Positions 7,674 through 17,006 of a DNA stretch of 57,379 bases are shown here, one piece after another (the first letter of the stretch is position 1; each line of letters opens with the position of its first letter). Made by a program: the position numbers and the translations under genes. A model generated the notes under the pieces. The model saw only the letters and a list, made by a program, of their open reading frames with translations, was not told where the DNA came from and searched no databases. The stretch is from CAYNLG01 sp964397995. GTDB lineage: Bacteria > Planctomycetota > Phycisphaerae > FEN-1346. Location: contig CAYNLG010000017.1 of assembly GCA_964397995.1 (NCBI GenBank), forward strand, positions 1-57,379, in the 5' to 3' direction.

Positions 7674-10600
7674 TCACGGCCTGAGTTCGACGTCGCCCCA
7701 CGCCGCCGGGTGAATCTGGGCCTCGACGGCCAGGTCCGAGACGTGGTCCGCGACGCCGACGTGGCTCCAGTTGGCCCGCCGGCCCACCTGCAGGCCCCCG
7801 GCGTCCGGCAGCAGTGCCCCGACATCCGCGCGGAACCGCTCGCGGGCCTTCCCCTCCAGACCCAGCAGCGCCCACGGCACGCGGGCCTCCGCGGTCCATC
7901 GTACGGTGCCGTCCTCGGTCGCCCCCACCTCGCGGAAGGCCACCCGGACCTCGTCCGCGCCGAGCACGCGCACGCGGTTGACGTGGGTGGTCGTGACGGG
8001 CGAGCGGAAGGCGCGGCCCGCCTCCGCCGGCGCGTCCGGCGCGACGTAGTCGTAGAGCACCGCGATCCATCGGCCCTTGTGCGGCGCGAACACCAGCCGC
8101 CGGTCGCCCGGCTTCACCTGGCCGCCGCGGTCGCGGCTCGGGCGCACGCGCAGGTCCAGGGCGAACCCGCCCTTGAAGACCAGGGCCGGCTCGTCGGCGG
8201 CGTTGCCCGTGCCGCTCGTCCCGGCCCACGCAAGGACCAGGCCGCCGGCGTCGCAGGCGGCATCGAATCGACATGTGCCGTCCTTCCCGCCCAGCGGCCG
8301 CATCTTCTCGACCGCGCCCCACTCGCCGAGCGCCCCATCCAGGGCGAAGCCCTTGGCGCGCTTAACGAGCGGCTGGACCGCGAGCGTCTTCTTCTGCTTC
8401 CGCGCCGCCTCGACGGCCTTGGCCGAGCGGACCAGCGCCGCGCGGAGCCGCGCGCTCGCCGCCACCGTCCCCTCGGTCACGCGTACCGTCCGCGTTGCCA
8501 CGCGGTAGTCGTTCAGGCCTTCGACGCGGCTGATGCCGTGATACCCCTTGCCGGCGACGACGTAGTAGCGGCCGTCGTGGGCCCGGGTGAACGAGCCGAA
8601 GAAACATTCCCAGTCCTGTTTGCGGTTGGTCACGTCCATGCCCCGGCGCGCCTCGGTCAGGCCGCCGAACCCGCCGGCCTCGCCGGTGAAAAGGCGGCCG
8701 ACGACAAGGCAGTCGGCGGCGCTGATAACGTACCAGCGGCCGTTGTCGCCGTTCATGACCGCGACCTCGCCGAGCGGCCCGTCGGTCGTCGCACGGCCTA
8801 CGAAGCTCAGCGGGTTGTCGAGGATGTGCCCGAGGATGGGCGGCCGGTAGTCGGTCGGCTGCTCGTGCTGGCCAAGGGGCCCGCCCTTCAGCGTCGTGTC
8901 CTTCGTGACCACGTACGGCTGGGCCTCGTGCAAGACCGAGCCGTCGGCCATCACGCACATCGCGCCGCCGTAGCCGCGCTTCGCCAGCGTCCCGGCCGTG
9001 AAGCCCTCGGTGTAGATCGGCGCCAGGGCCTTGTAGTCGAACGGCTCGATATCCTCCCGCCGGTAGATCGGCACGCCGCGCTCCGTGACCCGCGCCGGCG
9101 CGATCCGCGCGGCCGTGCCCCAGAACGTGAGGTCCGGCCCCAGCCGCGTCCCCCAGTACGGCGCCTTGAAGGGGTTCTCGCCGCGCGTCTTGCCCTCGGG
9201 CGGGGGGAGCACGGCGGCGTGCTTGAACAGGTCGACCTCGTCGGTCTGCGGGACGCCGTCGCCGCTGGTGTCGCACCAGATGAACGAGCTGTCCGTCAGG
9301 TCGCGGGCGAGCCAGTGCTCGCGCCAGTCGAAGTTGCGGAGCAGGAACGGCGAGCCCTCCGCCGGCCCCATCACCGCCGCCGGCCGCCATACCGCCGACC
9401 CCGGGTCCAGAAGGCAGACCACGACGCCCGGATGGTACTGGCCGCCCACGTCGCCGACGATGTAGCGGCGGCCGCCGAGTTCGACCGGGCGGCTGACCTT
9501 CGTGTACGAGTAGCTCCCGGCGTCGAGGGTCGGCGAGCGGCCGTCGTATTGGACGTCGTTCAGGGCCAGCGGCCGCGACGTCCCCGCCTTCCAGTCCAGT
9601 TCGTACTCGATGGCCTCGTACCAGAACCGGTCCAGCGACGCCGCCAGGTAGCCCCCGCCGCCGTAGTGTGGGGGCCCGAGGCGCTCGATTACCGCGCGGC
9701 CGTCAAGCCCGCAGCAGGTGACGCGCTTGGGCGTGTAGTAGTGGTCCACGACCCAGAGGCGGCCGAGGCGGTCGTAGGCCATCGCATGAGGCCGGTCCAC
9801 CGTCTGCGGGTTCCACGGACCCCGCTGCCTCGGGCCCACGTCGCCGATCACCTGGACGCGCTGGCCCGCCGGGTCGAAGACGACGACGGCGTCACGCTCG
9901 CTGTCGCCGACGGCGATGCGCGCGCCGTCCTGCGAGACGGCCACCGAGATCGGGTCCTCTAACGCCCCCCGGCTGAGAACGGTGTGGCGGAAGGCCTCGG
10001 CCTTCGGGTCCCACACCGACCGCCGCAGGGCATCTCCCGAGACGGTATAGAGCGTCCCGTCGGGCCCGGCCGCGAAGGCCGTGAAGTCGACGCTCGCGTC
10101 GTCGGAAGCGGCCACGAGGTCGCCCGTCTCGCCGTCGCGGGCCTGGAAGAAGCGGGGCGGCACCGGGGGCACGGGGTCCGCCAGGGCCAGGATCGCCACG
10201 TCCGCGCAGTCGGCGCGGCGGACGTCGTCGTCGAACCGCTCGTAGCAGACCCGCCCCCCGCCGTATCCCGTCAGGTGCCGCACGCGCAGCGCCCGCGTCG
10301 TCACGGTACTGCCCAGGTCGACCATCACCTCGTTCGAGTAGGGCGAGCAGGACGACCAGCCCGTCCGCTTGCTGTCGCGGGCCGCGTACTCGCCCACCTG
10401 GCGCCAGTCGTCCTCGGTCGCGTCCTCGATGGCCCGGTCGGCCGGCCCGGCGTAGGCGTCGATGGCCACCTGTCGCGCCCCCAGGTTCAGCAGGCAGAGG
10501 CCCCGGACCTCGCGCGGCTCGGGCAGCGCGAGCACCACGGCCGGCTGGTTCCGTTCGGTGATCGGCCGCGCTGTGCGCAGATGCCACGCCAGGTCCGCCT

Positions 10601-11963
10601 TGCCCGCGCCCTTGACCTCGGCCGTCTCGACCCCTTCGGGCAGGCGGAGCGCCGCCCCGGCGTCGGCGCGGCGGACGCGGTGGGGCAGGACGCGGCACAT
10701 CGTCAGCTTGGGCGGCCGCGTGAAGCCCTCGCCCTCGGCCGTCAGGCGCACCAGCAGCGCCCGCGTCCGGAGGTCCGCCTCCGGCGCGGTGACGACGCTC
10801 AGCCGCCGGTCCATCGCGAGCTCGCCCAGCCGCCGCCACGCCTTGCCTGGCGTGAAGGTATCCACGTCCGCGTCCGGCGCCGGCGCGTGCGCCGAGGCGT
10901 CGAACGCCACGCCCGGCGCAAGCGCATAGACCTCCGCCTTGGCCGCCCCCGGCACCCGCTCCACGAGCAGCGACCCGACGGTCACCGGCCGCGCAAAAGC
11001 CGCCGCCACCACGGCCGTCCGCCCCGTCTTTGCCTCGGGCCCGCCCGGTTGCGCCTGGACGCCCGTCTGCGAGTGGCCGCCGCGGAAGAAGACCGTTGCG
11101 AACCGCTCGCGATGGTTGAGTTGCTGGTGCGGTACCGACCCGGCCTGCGTAACGGGCGGCACAGAGGCCTTGGTGTCCACGTCCTTCGCCCCGATCCTCA
11201 CGTCGAGGGGCGACTCCGACGCCTTGTGGTTCTCCAGCAGCAGGTACGTCCGCCCGTCGTGGGCCGCCAGGCCCAGGATCCGGTCTGGCCCCGTGTCGGC
11301 AATCCGCTGGGGCCCCTCGCACGTAAGCGGCATCCGGTAGAGGTGCGTGTACTTGACGGCGGCGTAGACGTGGCGGCCGTCGGTGGCGAGTTGGCGCGGC
11401 CCGGCCCAGCCCTCGAACCCGCCGCGCCCCCACATCTTCTCCCCGTCGAGGTTCGTGTAGCCCATCGCGTGGCCATGTTCCGCCGTGAAGCAGCCGACGT
11501 AGACGCGGTCGCCCGTGGAGGCGACGCTCGTGGGGGGCGAATGGTCGCCCAGCCACCCGCCGCACCGCATCGCCTCGCCCTCGCCGAAGGGCCGCGTCAC
11601 CCACGGGACGGGGTTGCTCATCACCGCCCCGAACTCCCACCTGACGCGGAGGCCCGGGTTCGTGATGACCTTGGCCGTCAGCGCCGTTTCCGCCGGGACG
11701 ACGTTGCCCCAGAGATCGAGGCCGTCCCAGCGGATGACGTGCGGTCCGGCCTCCAGCGCGACGCACTGGGCCAGCGGCCGGACGAGCCGTCCGCCCGCGT
11801 TGTAGAGCCCGACCGAGGCCTCGCCGTCGGAGGGCATTGTGAAAGGAATCGCGATCGGCCCTCGCGAGCCGGCCACGACCCTCGGGGTATCCTCGGCCGC
11901 GGTGACAGCGGCGACGGCCATGGTGAACGTGCACGCGAGGCAGAAGCAGGCGACGTGGCGCAT
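7674..11963 (-). CDS. Large secreted propeller protein with C-terminal carbohydrate-binding-like domain
   Basis: A 1429-residue exported protein. The start is placed at 11963 because a signal peptide (MRHVACFCLACTF... to TAAED) begins there and GAGGA lies upstream; the reading frame stays open a further 1.8 kb but that part is antisense to the lipoprotein and AsmA genes. A FlgD-like Ig segment follows (AIPFTMPSDGEASVGLYN; HVIRWDGLDLWG), then NHL/propeller-type repeats such as SVAVSQDGARIAVGDSE and HAMAYDRLGRLWVVDH. The last 230 residues resemble CBM9/DOMON-like sugar-binding domains with paired DGALGEW-like and WTAEARVPWALLGL motifs. It probably sits outside the cytoplasm and binds or senses a polymer. 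It is transcribed divergently from the lipoprotein gene. Confidence 0.8.
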   Translation of the reverse strand: MRHVACFCLACTFTMAVAAVTAAEDTPRVVAGSRGPIAIPFTMPSDGEASVGLYNAGGRLVRPLAQCVALEAGPHVIRWDGLDLWGNVVPAETALTAKVITNPGLRVRWEFGAVMSNPVPWVTRPFGEGEAMRCGGWLGDHSPPTSVASTGDRVYVGCFTAEHGHAMGYTNLDGEKMWGRGGFEGWAGPRQLATDGRHVYAAVKYTHLYRMPLTCEGPQRIADTGPDRILGLAAHDGRTYLLLENHKASESPLDVRIGAKDVDTKASVPPVTQAGSVPHQQLNHRERFATVFFRGGHSQTGVQAQPGGPEAKTGRTAVVAAAFARPVTVGSLLVERVPGAAKAEVYALAPGVAFDASAHAPAPDADVDTFTPGKAWRRLGELAMDRRLSVVTAPEADLRTRALLVRLTAEGEGFTRPPKLTMCRVLPHRVRRADAGAALRLPEGVETAEVKGAGKADLAWHLRTARPITERNQPAVVLALPEPREVRGLCLLNLGARQVAIDAYAGPADRAIEDATEDDWRQVGEYAARDSKRTGWSSCSPYSNEVMVDLGSTVTTRALRVRHLTGYGGGRVCYERFDDDVRRADCADVAILALADPVPPVPPRFFQARDGETGDLVAASDDASVDFTAFAAGPDGTLYTVSGDALRRSVWDPKAEAFRHTVLSRGALEDPISVAVSQDGARIAVGDSERDAVVVFDPAGQRVQVIGDVGPRQRGPWNPQTVDRPHAMAYDRLGRLWVVDHYYTPKRVTCCGLDGRAVIERLGPPHYGGGGYLAASLDRFWYEAIEYELDWKAGTSRPLALNDVQYDGRSPTLDAGSYSYTKVSRPVELGGRRYIVGDVGGQYHPGVVVCLLDPGSAVWRPAAVMGPAEGSPFLLRNFDWREHWLARDLTDSSFIWCDTSGDGVPQTDEVDLFKHAAVLPPPEGKTRGENPFKAPYWGTRLGPDLTFWGTAARIAPARVTERGVPIYRREDIEPFDYKALAPIYTEGFTAGTLAKRGYGGAMCVMADGSVLHEAQPYVVTKDTTLKGGPLGQHEQPTDYRPPILGHILDNPLSFVGRATTDGPLGEVAVMNGDNGRWYVISAADCLVVGRLFTGEAGGFGGLTEARRGMDVTNRKQDWECFFGSFTRAHDGRYYVVAGKGYHGISRVEGLNDYRVATRTVRVTEGTVAASARLRAALVRSAKAVEAARKQKKTLAVQPLVKRAKGFALDGALGEWGAVEKMRPLGGKDGTCRFDAACDAGGLVLAWAGTSGTGNAADEPALVFKGGFALDLRVRPSRDRGGQVKPGDRRLVFAPHKGRWIAVLYDYVAPDAPAEAGRAFRSPVTTTHVNRVRVLGADEVRVAFREVGATEDGTVRWTAEARVPWALLGLEGKARERFRADVGALLPDAGGLQVGRRANWSHVGVADHVSDLAVEAQIHPAAWGDVELRP

Positions 11964-12075
11964 GGTAGTCCTCAATGAGGGCCGGTGGTCCGATAGGCAG
12001 CGCTCGGACGGCAACATAGCGGCCGTTCGGCGTGAGGGCCAGTGAAACCGGCGACATGCCTCCCAAGGAACGTCC

Positions 12076-12103
12076 TTGAGCCCCGGCTGCCGCATGGTAG
12101 AAT
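12076..12103 (+). promoter_or_regulatory. Promoter for the lipoprotein-AsmA operon
   Basis: TTGAGC at 12076-12081 and TAGAAT at 12098-12103 are separated by 16 bp. The predicted start of transcription would be about 110 bp before the GTG start of the lipoprotein gene. It lies in the 255-bp divergent spacer shared with the large secreted protein. Confidence 0.5.
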
Positions 12104-12218
12104 CCCCGACCCCGCCGCCGCGTATCCACGACCGGCGGCGCTTCGTCCGGAACGACAGACCCCGGAGCGGTCCGGCCGGGTTGGTACCCCACGAACCCCG
12201 AGAGGAGAGGACGGCCAC

Positions 12219-12938
12219 GTGACGACCCCCAGGCGATGGGCAGTGAACGCACACCGTGAGGCCCCGACCCGCGCCGCGGCCGTGGCGGCCGCGCTGCTCG
12301 CGGCCCTCGCCGCCGGCGGGTGCGGCGAACAGCTCGTCACCGACACGCCGCGCACCGCCACGGAGCAGCTCCTCGTGGCGGCCAGCATCGACCAGGCCGT
12401 CGCCCAACTCGACTTCAGCCCGGTCGAGAACCGGAAAGTGTATGTCGACACGTCCCACGTGGAGCGGATCGACGAGACCTTCCTCGACGCCGCCGTCCGG
12501 GCGCGGGCCTGGTACGAGGGCGCCCTCGTCATGGCTGCCCCCGAGGAGGCCGACTACATCCTCGAGGTCCGCAGCGGCGCCGTCGGCGTCGACCGCAGCG
12601 ATTACATCTTCGGCATCCCGGCCTCGAACGTGCCGACCCCCTTCGGCAACGCCCCGCTGCCCGAGGTGGCCGCCTACAAGTCCATCAAGCAGGCCGGCGT
12701 GACCCGCATCAGCCTCGTTGCCTATCGCCGCGACGACCGTCGCTTCCTCTACGCCTCCGGGCCCGCCTTCGGCTTCTCCAACGAGCACGCCTGGTGGCTC
12801 TTCGGTGGCGGGCCGGTCACGAAGGGCAACGTGCGGCCACCGCGGCGCGAGGCCAATACCGCTGACGTCATCGCCCCGCCCGCCGTTGCACCCGAGGCGG
12901 CCGACCTCGAGGCCGAAGTCGAGACCCAGCCCGACTAG
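12219..12938 (+). CDS. Hypothetical lipoprotein
   Basis: The GTG at 12219 is preferred because AGGAGAGG lies eight bases upstream and a lipoprotein signal follows directly: a basic N-terminus, an alanine/leucine core and a lipobox AAGGC. The mature domain of about 200 residues begins GEQLVTDTPRTATEQLLVAASIDQ-like sequence, contains a KVYVDTSHVERID strand and a central glycine-rich IFGIPASNVPTPFG segment, and ends in an Ala/Pro/Glu-rich tail. I do not recognise a characterised family; similar lipoproteins are common in planctomycetes. It would be anchored to a membrane facing the periplasm. The downstream AsmA-like gene begins 24 bp later, which suggests an envelope-related role. Confidence 0.75.
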   Translation: MTTPRRWAVNAHREAPTRAAAVAAALLAALAAGGCGEQLVTDTPRTATEQLLVAASIDQAVAQLDFSPVENRKVYVDTSHVERIDETFLDAAVRARAWYEGALVMAAPEEADYILEVRSGAVGVDRSDYIFGIPASNVPTPFGNAPLPEVAAYKSIKQAGVTRISLVAYRRDDRRFLYASGPAFGFSNEHAWWLFGGGPVTKGNVRPPRREANTADVIAPPAVAPEAADLEAEVETQPD

Positions 12939-12962
12939 CCCGTGGCCGCAGGGACCCGCACC

Positions 12963-15900
12963 ATGAGCGAGCACAAGCGTCGGTGGCTCCGCAGGCTCCT
13001 CGGCACCCTCTTGGGTCTCGCGATCCTGGCCGGGTTGGGCCTTGCGGCTCTGCATGTCTGGGGGCCGGGCCTCGTGGCGACTGCCCTCGAGGGGGCGCTT
13101 GCGCCGTACTGGGACGGCGGGGTCGAGGTCGCCGCGGTCCGCCTGTCGCTCGAAGGCCGGGCGGAGCTGGGCGAGATTACTCTCACGGGCCCGGACGGCC
13201 GGGACTGGCTCCGCGTCGAGGGCCTCCGGGTCGCGCTGGCCGACTGGCCGAGCCTGCATCCGACGCTGAGCGCGGTCCGCGTTCGCCGCATCGAGGTCAC
13301 CGGCCGCTTCGAGGCCGCCTCGCCGGCGCTGCCCCTGCGGGGGCTCGAGAAGGAGGCGGCGGAGCCGCCCCCCGGGGCGCCGACGGAGGAGGCCCCCCCC
13401 CGGGCGCTCCGCTACGTGGACCTCCGCGAGGTGACGGTCGAGACGCTGGCCCTGGCGGCCACCTACGGCGACGGCGAGCGGCGCGCCACGCCGCCGCTCA
13501 CGGCCCGGCTGACGCGCGACGGCGCGGCCTACGTTCTGGGCGTCGAGCCGCGCGACGCCAGGGGCGACACGGGGCCGCGTGCCGCCGCCCGCTTCGACCC
13601 GGTGACCTCGGCGTTCGAGGCGTCGCTGCGCGCCGCCGGCGCCGTGCCGGCCGAGGCCGTGCGCCTCGTCGCCGCGGCGCTCGGCCGCGACCTGCCCGTC
13701 ACGGGCGGCGGGCGTCTCGACGTCGACCTCGACGCAAGCGGCACCGCGGCGGACCTCGCGACGCTCCGCATCGATGGCCGCGCCGACCTTGCCGACTGGC
13801 ACGTCACCCGAGGCGGAACGCGGCTGATGGAGGAGGTGGGCGTCAAGGCCCGCTTCGAGGGGCGGTCGGTGGCGATCTCCGACATCTCAGGCCGCACGCC
13901 CGGCGGGACCGTCGAAGGCGATGCCGGCGTCGACTGGGCCGCCGAGCCCGTGGCCTACTGGGCCGACCTGCGGGCCAGCGGGCTTGACTTGGCGGCCCTC
14001 GCGCCGCTTCTTGGGGACGTGCCGATCGAGGAGGGCCGCGCCTGCGTCCGCCTCCGCGTCGAAGGGCAGGGGACCGACCGCCTGGCCCTGCATGGCCGTC
14101 TCGACGCCGATGCCGCCCTTGCCGTGCCGGGCGTCCGCCGCGCCGCCGGCACTGTCCTCGCCGACCTCGTCTCCAAGCCGTTTCCCCTGCCGGAGGGCAC
14201 CGTCGTCGTGGAGAGCGGTCGCGCCGTCGGTCCGAAGGGCGACCTCGTGAGCGGCCTCTCCGCCAAGGCCCGCATCGCCGGGCGGCGGATCAAGGTTGAG
14301 GGCTTCGGCTTCGCCTGCCCGCTCGGGGCCGCGAGCGGCGAAGGACACGTGACCCTCCCCGACGACGGCCCTCCCACGTGGGCCGCCACCCTCCGCCTCC
14401 GCGACGGGCGCGTCCGGACCCTCGCCGCCGTGGGCGTGCCCCTCGGCGAGGTCGACCAGGGGGACTGGGAAGCCGACCTGTCGCTCCGGGGGCGCGGCAA
14501 CGAGGCGCTCGCCGTCACCGGGACCGCCGCCGCCCGTCTCCAGTGGGGCAGGCACCTTTGCGTCGGCGGCCGGGCCGAACTCGACGTCACCCTCGACGAC
14601 ATGCTGCAGGGGAAGGGCGCGGTGCCGCGCGGCACCGTGCGGCTGAGCGACGTCGGACTCGCCGATCGGACGGGCCGGCTCGTGGACGCGGCCTCGGCCG
14701 AGGTCGACGCCGCTGGCCGCGAGGCCCGCGCGACCTTCCGTGCCGCCACCCCCGTGGGTCCCGTTGCCGGCGCCGCCCTCGTGCGCCTGCCTCCCGACGG
14801 GCCGATCGTCTACGAGGGCACGCTGACAAGCCACGAGCCGCTTCGCCTGGGGGGCCTGCGCCCGTGGACCGGCCCGCTCGGGCCTATCCGCGACGGCCGC
14901 GTCACCGTCGATGCCTCCTTCCAGGGCGACGCCTCCGCCTTGCCGCGCCTCACCGCCTCCGGCACCGCCGACCTCGCCCTGACCGGGCCGGTCGACGCGG
15001 CCGCCGGGGCGTACCGTGTCGCCCTGAGCTTCGCCGACGACCCGGCGGTGGGCGCCATGCCGGTGCGCGGCCATGTGACGCTGAGTGGGTGGGAAGTCGC
15101 GGCCGGCGAGCGGCTCATCGTCTCCGGCTTCGAGGCCGAGGCCGACCTCGGGCCGAACGCCCTCCGCGTCGCGTCGCTCTCCGGCCGGACGCCGCACGGC
15201 CCTGTTACCGGCCGCGCCCGCGTGGCCCTGGCCCGCGGCCGCCCGGCGGCGTACGAAGCGCACCTGGAGGCGACGGGCCTCGACGCGGGGGCGCTGGTCG
15301 CGACGTTCGCGCCCGAGTCGCCCCTCGAGACCGCCCGCCTCGACGTGACCGCAGACGTCACCGGCCGCCCGGGCGAACCGGTCGATGTCCGCGCCGACGG
15401 CTCGGTCCGCGCCGGCCTCGCCTTCGGCAAGGGCCTGGAGGTCGGCGGCCGTTTCCAAGCGGACGTCCGCGTCGACGTGGCCCAGGGTGAGGGGGGGACG
15501 CCCGCGGTGCGCGGGACCGCGTCGCTGGCGGACTGGACGGTGGCCGCGCCCGATGGCCCGGTCCTCACCGGCCTCGGCGCCCGGGCCGCCTTTGACGGCC
15601 GCACCGTCACGGTGACCGACCTTGCCGGGCGGGCCGGGGACGGGGCGGTGGCCGGCCGTTTGACGCTGGACCTGCCGGCGGACGCGCCGCCCGCGTGGAA
15701 GGGCCGTCTTGACCTCGCCCGCGTCGCCGTCGGGCCTGTCGCGGCTGCGCTCGGCGGGCCGGCAGCCGTGCCCGGCGCGACCCTCGACGTGGGCGTCACG
15801 TTTGCCGGAACGGGCACGGAGCAGGCCGCGGCCAATGGTGACGGCCGCGTGGCGCTCGCCCTGGAGGCCGCGCCGCTGACCGGCGCCGAGAGCGCGTTCA

Positions 15901-16766
15901 CGTTCGACCTGGCGGCACGCGGCCCGTGGACGGCCGAGGCCGTCGAGATCGACGGCACCGCCCGCTTCGACGACGCGGTGCTCCGCGGTGAGGCCGGGCC
16001 GATCGCCGAGGCGATCGGCATCAGCCTGCTCTTCCTCGGCCGCGGGGCCGACGTCTCCAGCCTCCGGGCCAAAGCCGCCGGCGGCCGCGTCATCGGCCGC
16101 CTGCGCACCGACTGGCCGGCCGGCGGGACGCTGTCCTTCTCCGGCGGGCTCGACGTCCGCGACCTCCGCTTCGCCGCCCTCTTCGAGGCCCTGGGCCGGG
16201 ACGAACGCCCTGAGGGCCGCGCCAATCTCGTCTACGGATTTCGCGGCGACCGCTTCGCCCTGGCCGCCCTGCGGGGGCGCGGCATGGCGACGGCCCGCGA
16301 CACCGACACCTTTCAACTGCCCGTGCTTCAGGGCATCCTGGCCTTTGTCGGCGTCGCCCCGGAGGGAGCCGAGGACGGCGAAATCCGCGCCGCCTTCGAG
16401 ACGGCCGGCCGCGTCCTCACCCTTCGCGACGGCCGCGTCGCCACGCCCATCGTCGCCATCTACGCCCAGAAAGGGGGCACAGTGAACCTGGCGACGCGCG
16501 AGCTCGACCTCTACGTCGTCCCCGCCTTCTTCGACCGCCTCGGCGCCATCCTGGAACAGGTGCCGCTGGTGAACCTCGTGACGGCGCCCGCCCAAGCCCT
16601 GACGCGGCTGCACGTAAGCGGCACGTGGGACGCCGTCGAGGTCCGCAAGGACCCCGTCGGCGACATCGGCGAGGCCGCCTGGCGCTTCTTCCAGCAGACC
16701 GCCGAGACGGGCGGCAGCCTCGGCGGCGCGGCCCTCCGGTCCATCACCGACCTCGTACCAAAGTAG
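12963..16766 (+). CDS. AsmA/YhdP-like envelope protein
   Basis: A 1267-residue protein with one N-terminal transmembrane segment (about residues 10-32) followed by long, repetitive beta-strand-rich sequence. The C-terminal 150 residues carry the AsmA C-terminal pattern: FQLPVLQGIL, a TVNLATRELDLYVVP strand, and LVNLVTAPAQALTRLHVSGTWD before the end. AsmA-like proteins form long hydrophobic grooves thought to move lipids between membranes. The start is the ATG at 12963 with AGGGA upstream; a GTG 21 bp earlier is less likely. The gene follows the lipoprotein by 24 bp. A decayed copy of its 3' half lies at 16825-16872 and 18621-18858. Confidence 0.8.
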   Translation: MSEHKRRWLRRLLGTLLGLAILAGLGLAALHVWGPGLVATALEGALAPYWDGGVEVAAVRLSLEGRAELGEITLTGPDGRDWLRVEGLRVALADWPSLHPTLSAVRVRRIEVTGRFEAASPALPLRGLEKEAAEPPPGAPTEEAPPRALRYVDLREVTVETLALAATYGDGERRATPPLTARLTRDGAAYVLGVEPRDARGDTGPRAAARFDPVTSAFEASLRAAGAVPAEAVRLVAAALGRDLPVTGGGRLDVDLDASGTAADLATLRIDGRADLADWHVTRGGTRLMEEVGVKARFEGRSVAISDISGRTPGGTVEGDAGVDWAAEPVAYWADLRASGLDLAALAPLLGDVPIEEGRACVRLRVEGQGTDRLALHGRLDADAALAVPGVRRAAGTVLADLVSKPFPLPEGTVVVESGRAVGPKGDLVSGLSAKARIAGRRIKVEGFGFACPLGAASGEGHVTLPDDGPPTWAATLRLRDGRVRTLAAVGVPLGEVDQGDWEADLSLRGRGNEALAVTGTAAARLQWGRHLCVGGRAELDVTLDDMLQGKGAVPRGTVRLSDVGLADRTGRLVDAASAEVDAAGREARATFRAATPVGPVAGAALVRLPPDGPIVYEGTLTSHEPLRLGGLRPWTGPLGPIRDGRVTVDASFQGDASALPRLTASGTADLALTGPVDAAAGAYRVALSFADDPAVGAMPVRGHVTLSGWEVAAGERLIVSGFEAEADLGPNALRVASLSGRTPHGPVTGRARVALARGRPAAYEAHLEATGLDAGALVATFAPESPLETARLDVTADVTGRPGEPVDVRADGSVRAGLAFGKGLEVGGRFQADVRVDVAQGEGGTPAVRGTASLADWTVAAPDGPVLTGLGARAAFDGRTVTVTDLAGRAGDGAVAGRLTLDLPADAPPAWKGRLDLARVAVGPVAAALGGPAAVPGATLDVGVTFAGTGTEQAAANGDGRVALALEAAPLTGAESAFTFDLAARGPWTAEAVEIDGTARFDDAVLRGEAGPIAEAIGISLLFLGRGADVSSLRAKAAGGRVIGRLRTDWPAGGTLSFSGGLDVRDLRFAALFEALGRDERPEGRANLVYGFRGDRFALAALRGRGMATARDTDTFQLPVLQGILAFVGVAPEGAEDGEIRAAFETAGRVLTLRDGRVATPIVAIYAQKGGTVNLATRELDLYVVPAFFDRLGAILEQVPLVNLVTAPAQALTRLHVSGTWDAVEVRKDPVGDIGEAAWRFFQQTAETGGSLGGAALRSITDLVPK

Positions 16767-16778
16767 CCCGACCGGGCT
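16765..16778 (+). terminator. Short hairpin after the AsmA-like stop
   Basis: AGCCC and GGGCT form a five-pair stem around a four-base loop, overlapping the TAG stop and followed by TCCCTT. The same hairpin is kept at 18857-18870. It is a weak terminator candidate because the stem is short and there is no run of T. Confidence 0.3.
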
Positions 16779-16782
16779 TCCC

Positions 16783-16811
16783 TTGTGGCCGGTGGCGGCG
16801 CCCGGTATAGT
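16783..16811 (+). promoter_or_regulatory. Duplicated promoter, copy with no intact gene
   Basis: TTGTGG at 16783-16788 and TATAGT at 16806-16811 are 17 bp apart, identical in boxes and spacing to the promoter of the QueG-like gene at 18875-18903. Transcription from here would run into a dead AsmA fragment and then antisense into the PQQ-propeller gene. Confidence 0.55.
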
Positions 16812-16824
16812 CGCCCGGCCGCCG

Positions 16825-16872
16825 GCACGCCGCCGCGCACGGCCCGGTTGACGCGCGACGGCGGAGCCTGCG
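16825..16872 (+). pseudogene. AsmA-like fragment at the duplication junction
   Basis: These 48 bp align without gaps to 13486-13533 inside the intact AsmA-like gene. The fragment starts within CACGCCGCCG, a 10-mer present at 13487-13496 and 16826-16835, which is where downstream and internal sequence were joined. Similarity fades after 16872. About 130 bp from there to the end of the PQQ gene hold nothing recognisable. Confidence 0.75.
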
Positions 16873-17006
16873 CGCGGCGGCCGTGGTGGTCCGCGCGGCG
16901 GCCTGAGCGGTCCCGAAGCCGCCTGACAGGGAAGAAGCGATTTGGCAGAACGTTCAGGACGTGACTTGCGACGAGGGTTCTGTGACCGTCCGCGTTGCGT
17001 CCGGTT

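Larger units (their letters stand above)
16679..16835 (+). repeat. 157-bp direct repeat, copy 1 (asmA 3' end plus promoter)
   Basis: This segment aligns without gaps to 18771-18927. It holds the last codons of the intact AsmA-like gene, a small hairpin after the stop and a sigma70-like promoter. Differences are scattered point changes, so the copies are old. Confidence 0.9.

Noticed and set aside
9984..11978. A 664-codon plus-strand open frame
   Set aside because: Antisense to the large secreted protein, with no recognisable motif.
11964..13802. N-terminal extension of the large leftward protein to 2042 residues
   Set aside because: The extension is antisense to the lipoprotein and AsmA genes; a signal peptide with ribosome site marks the true start at 11963.
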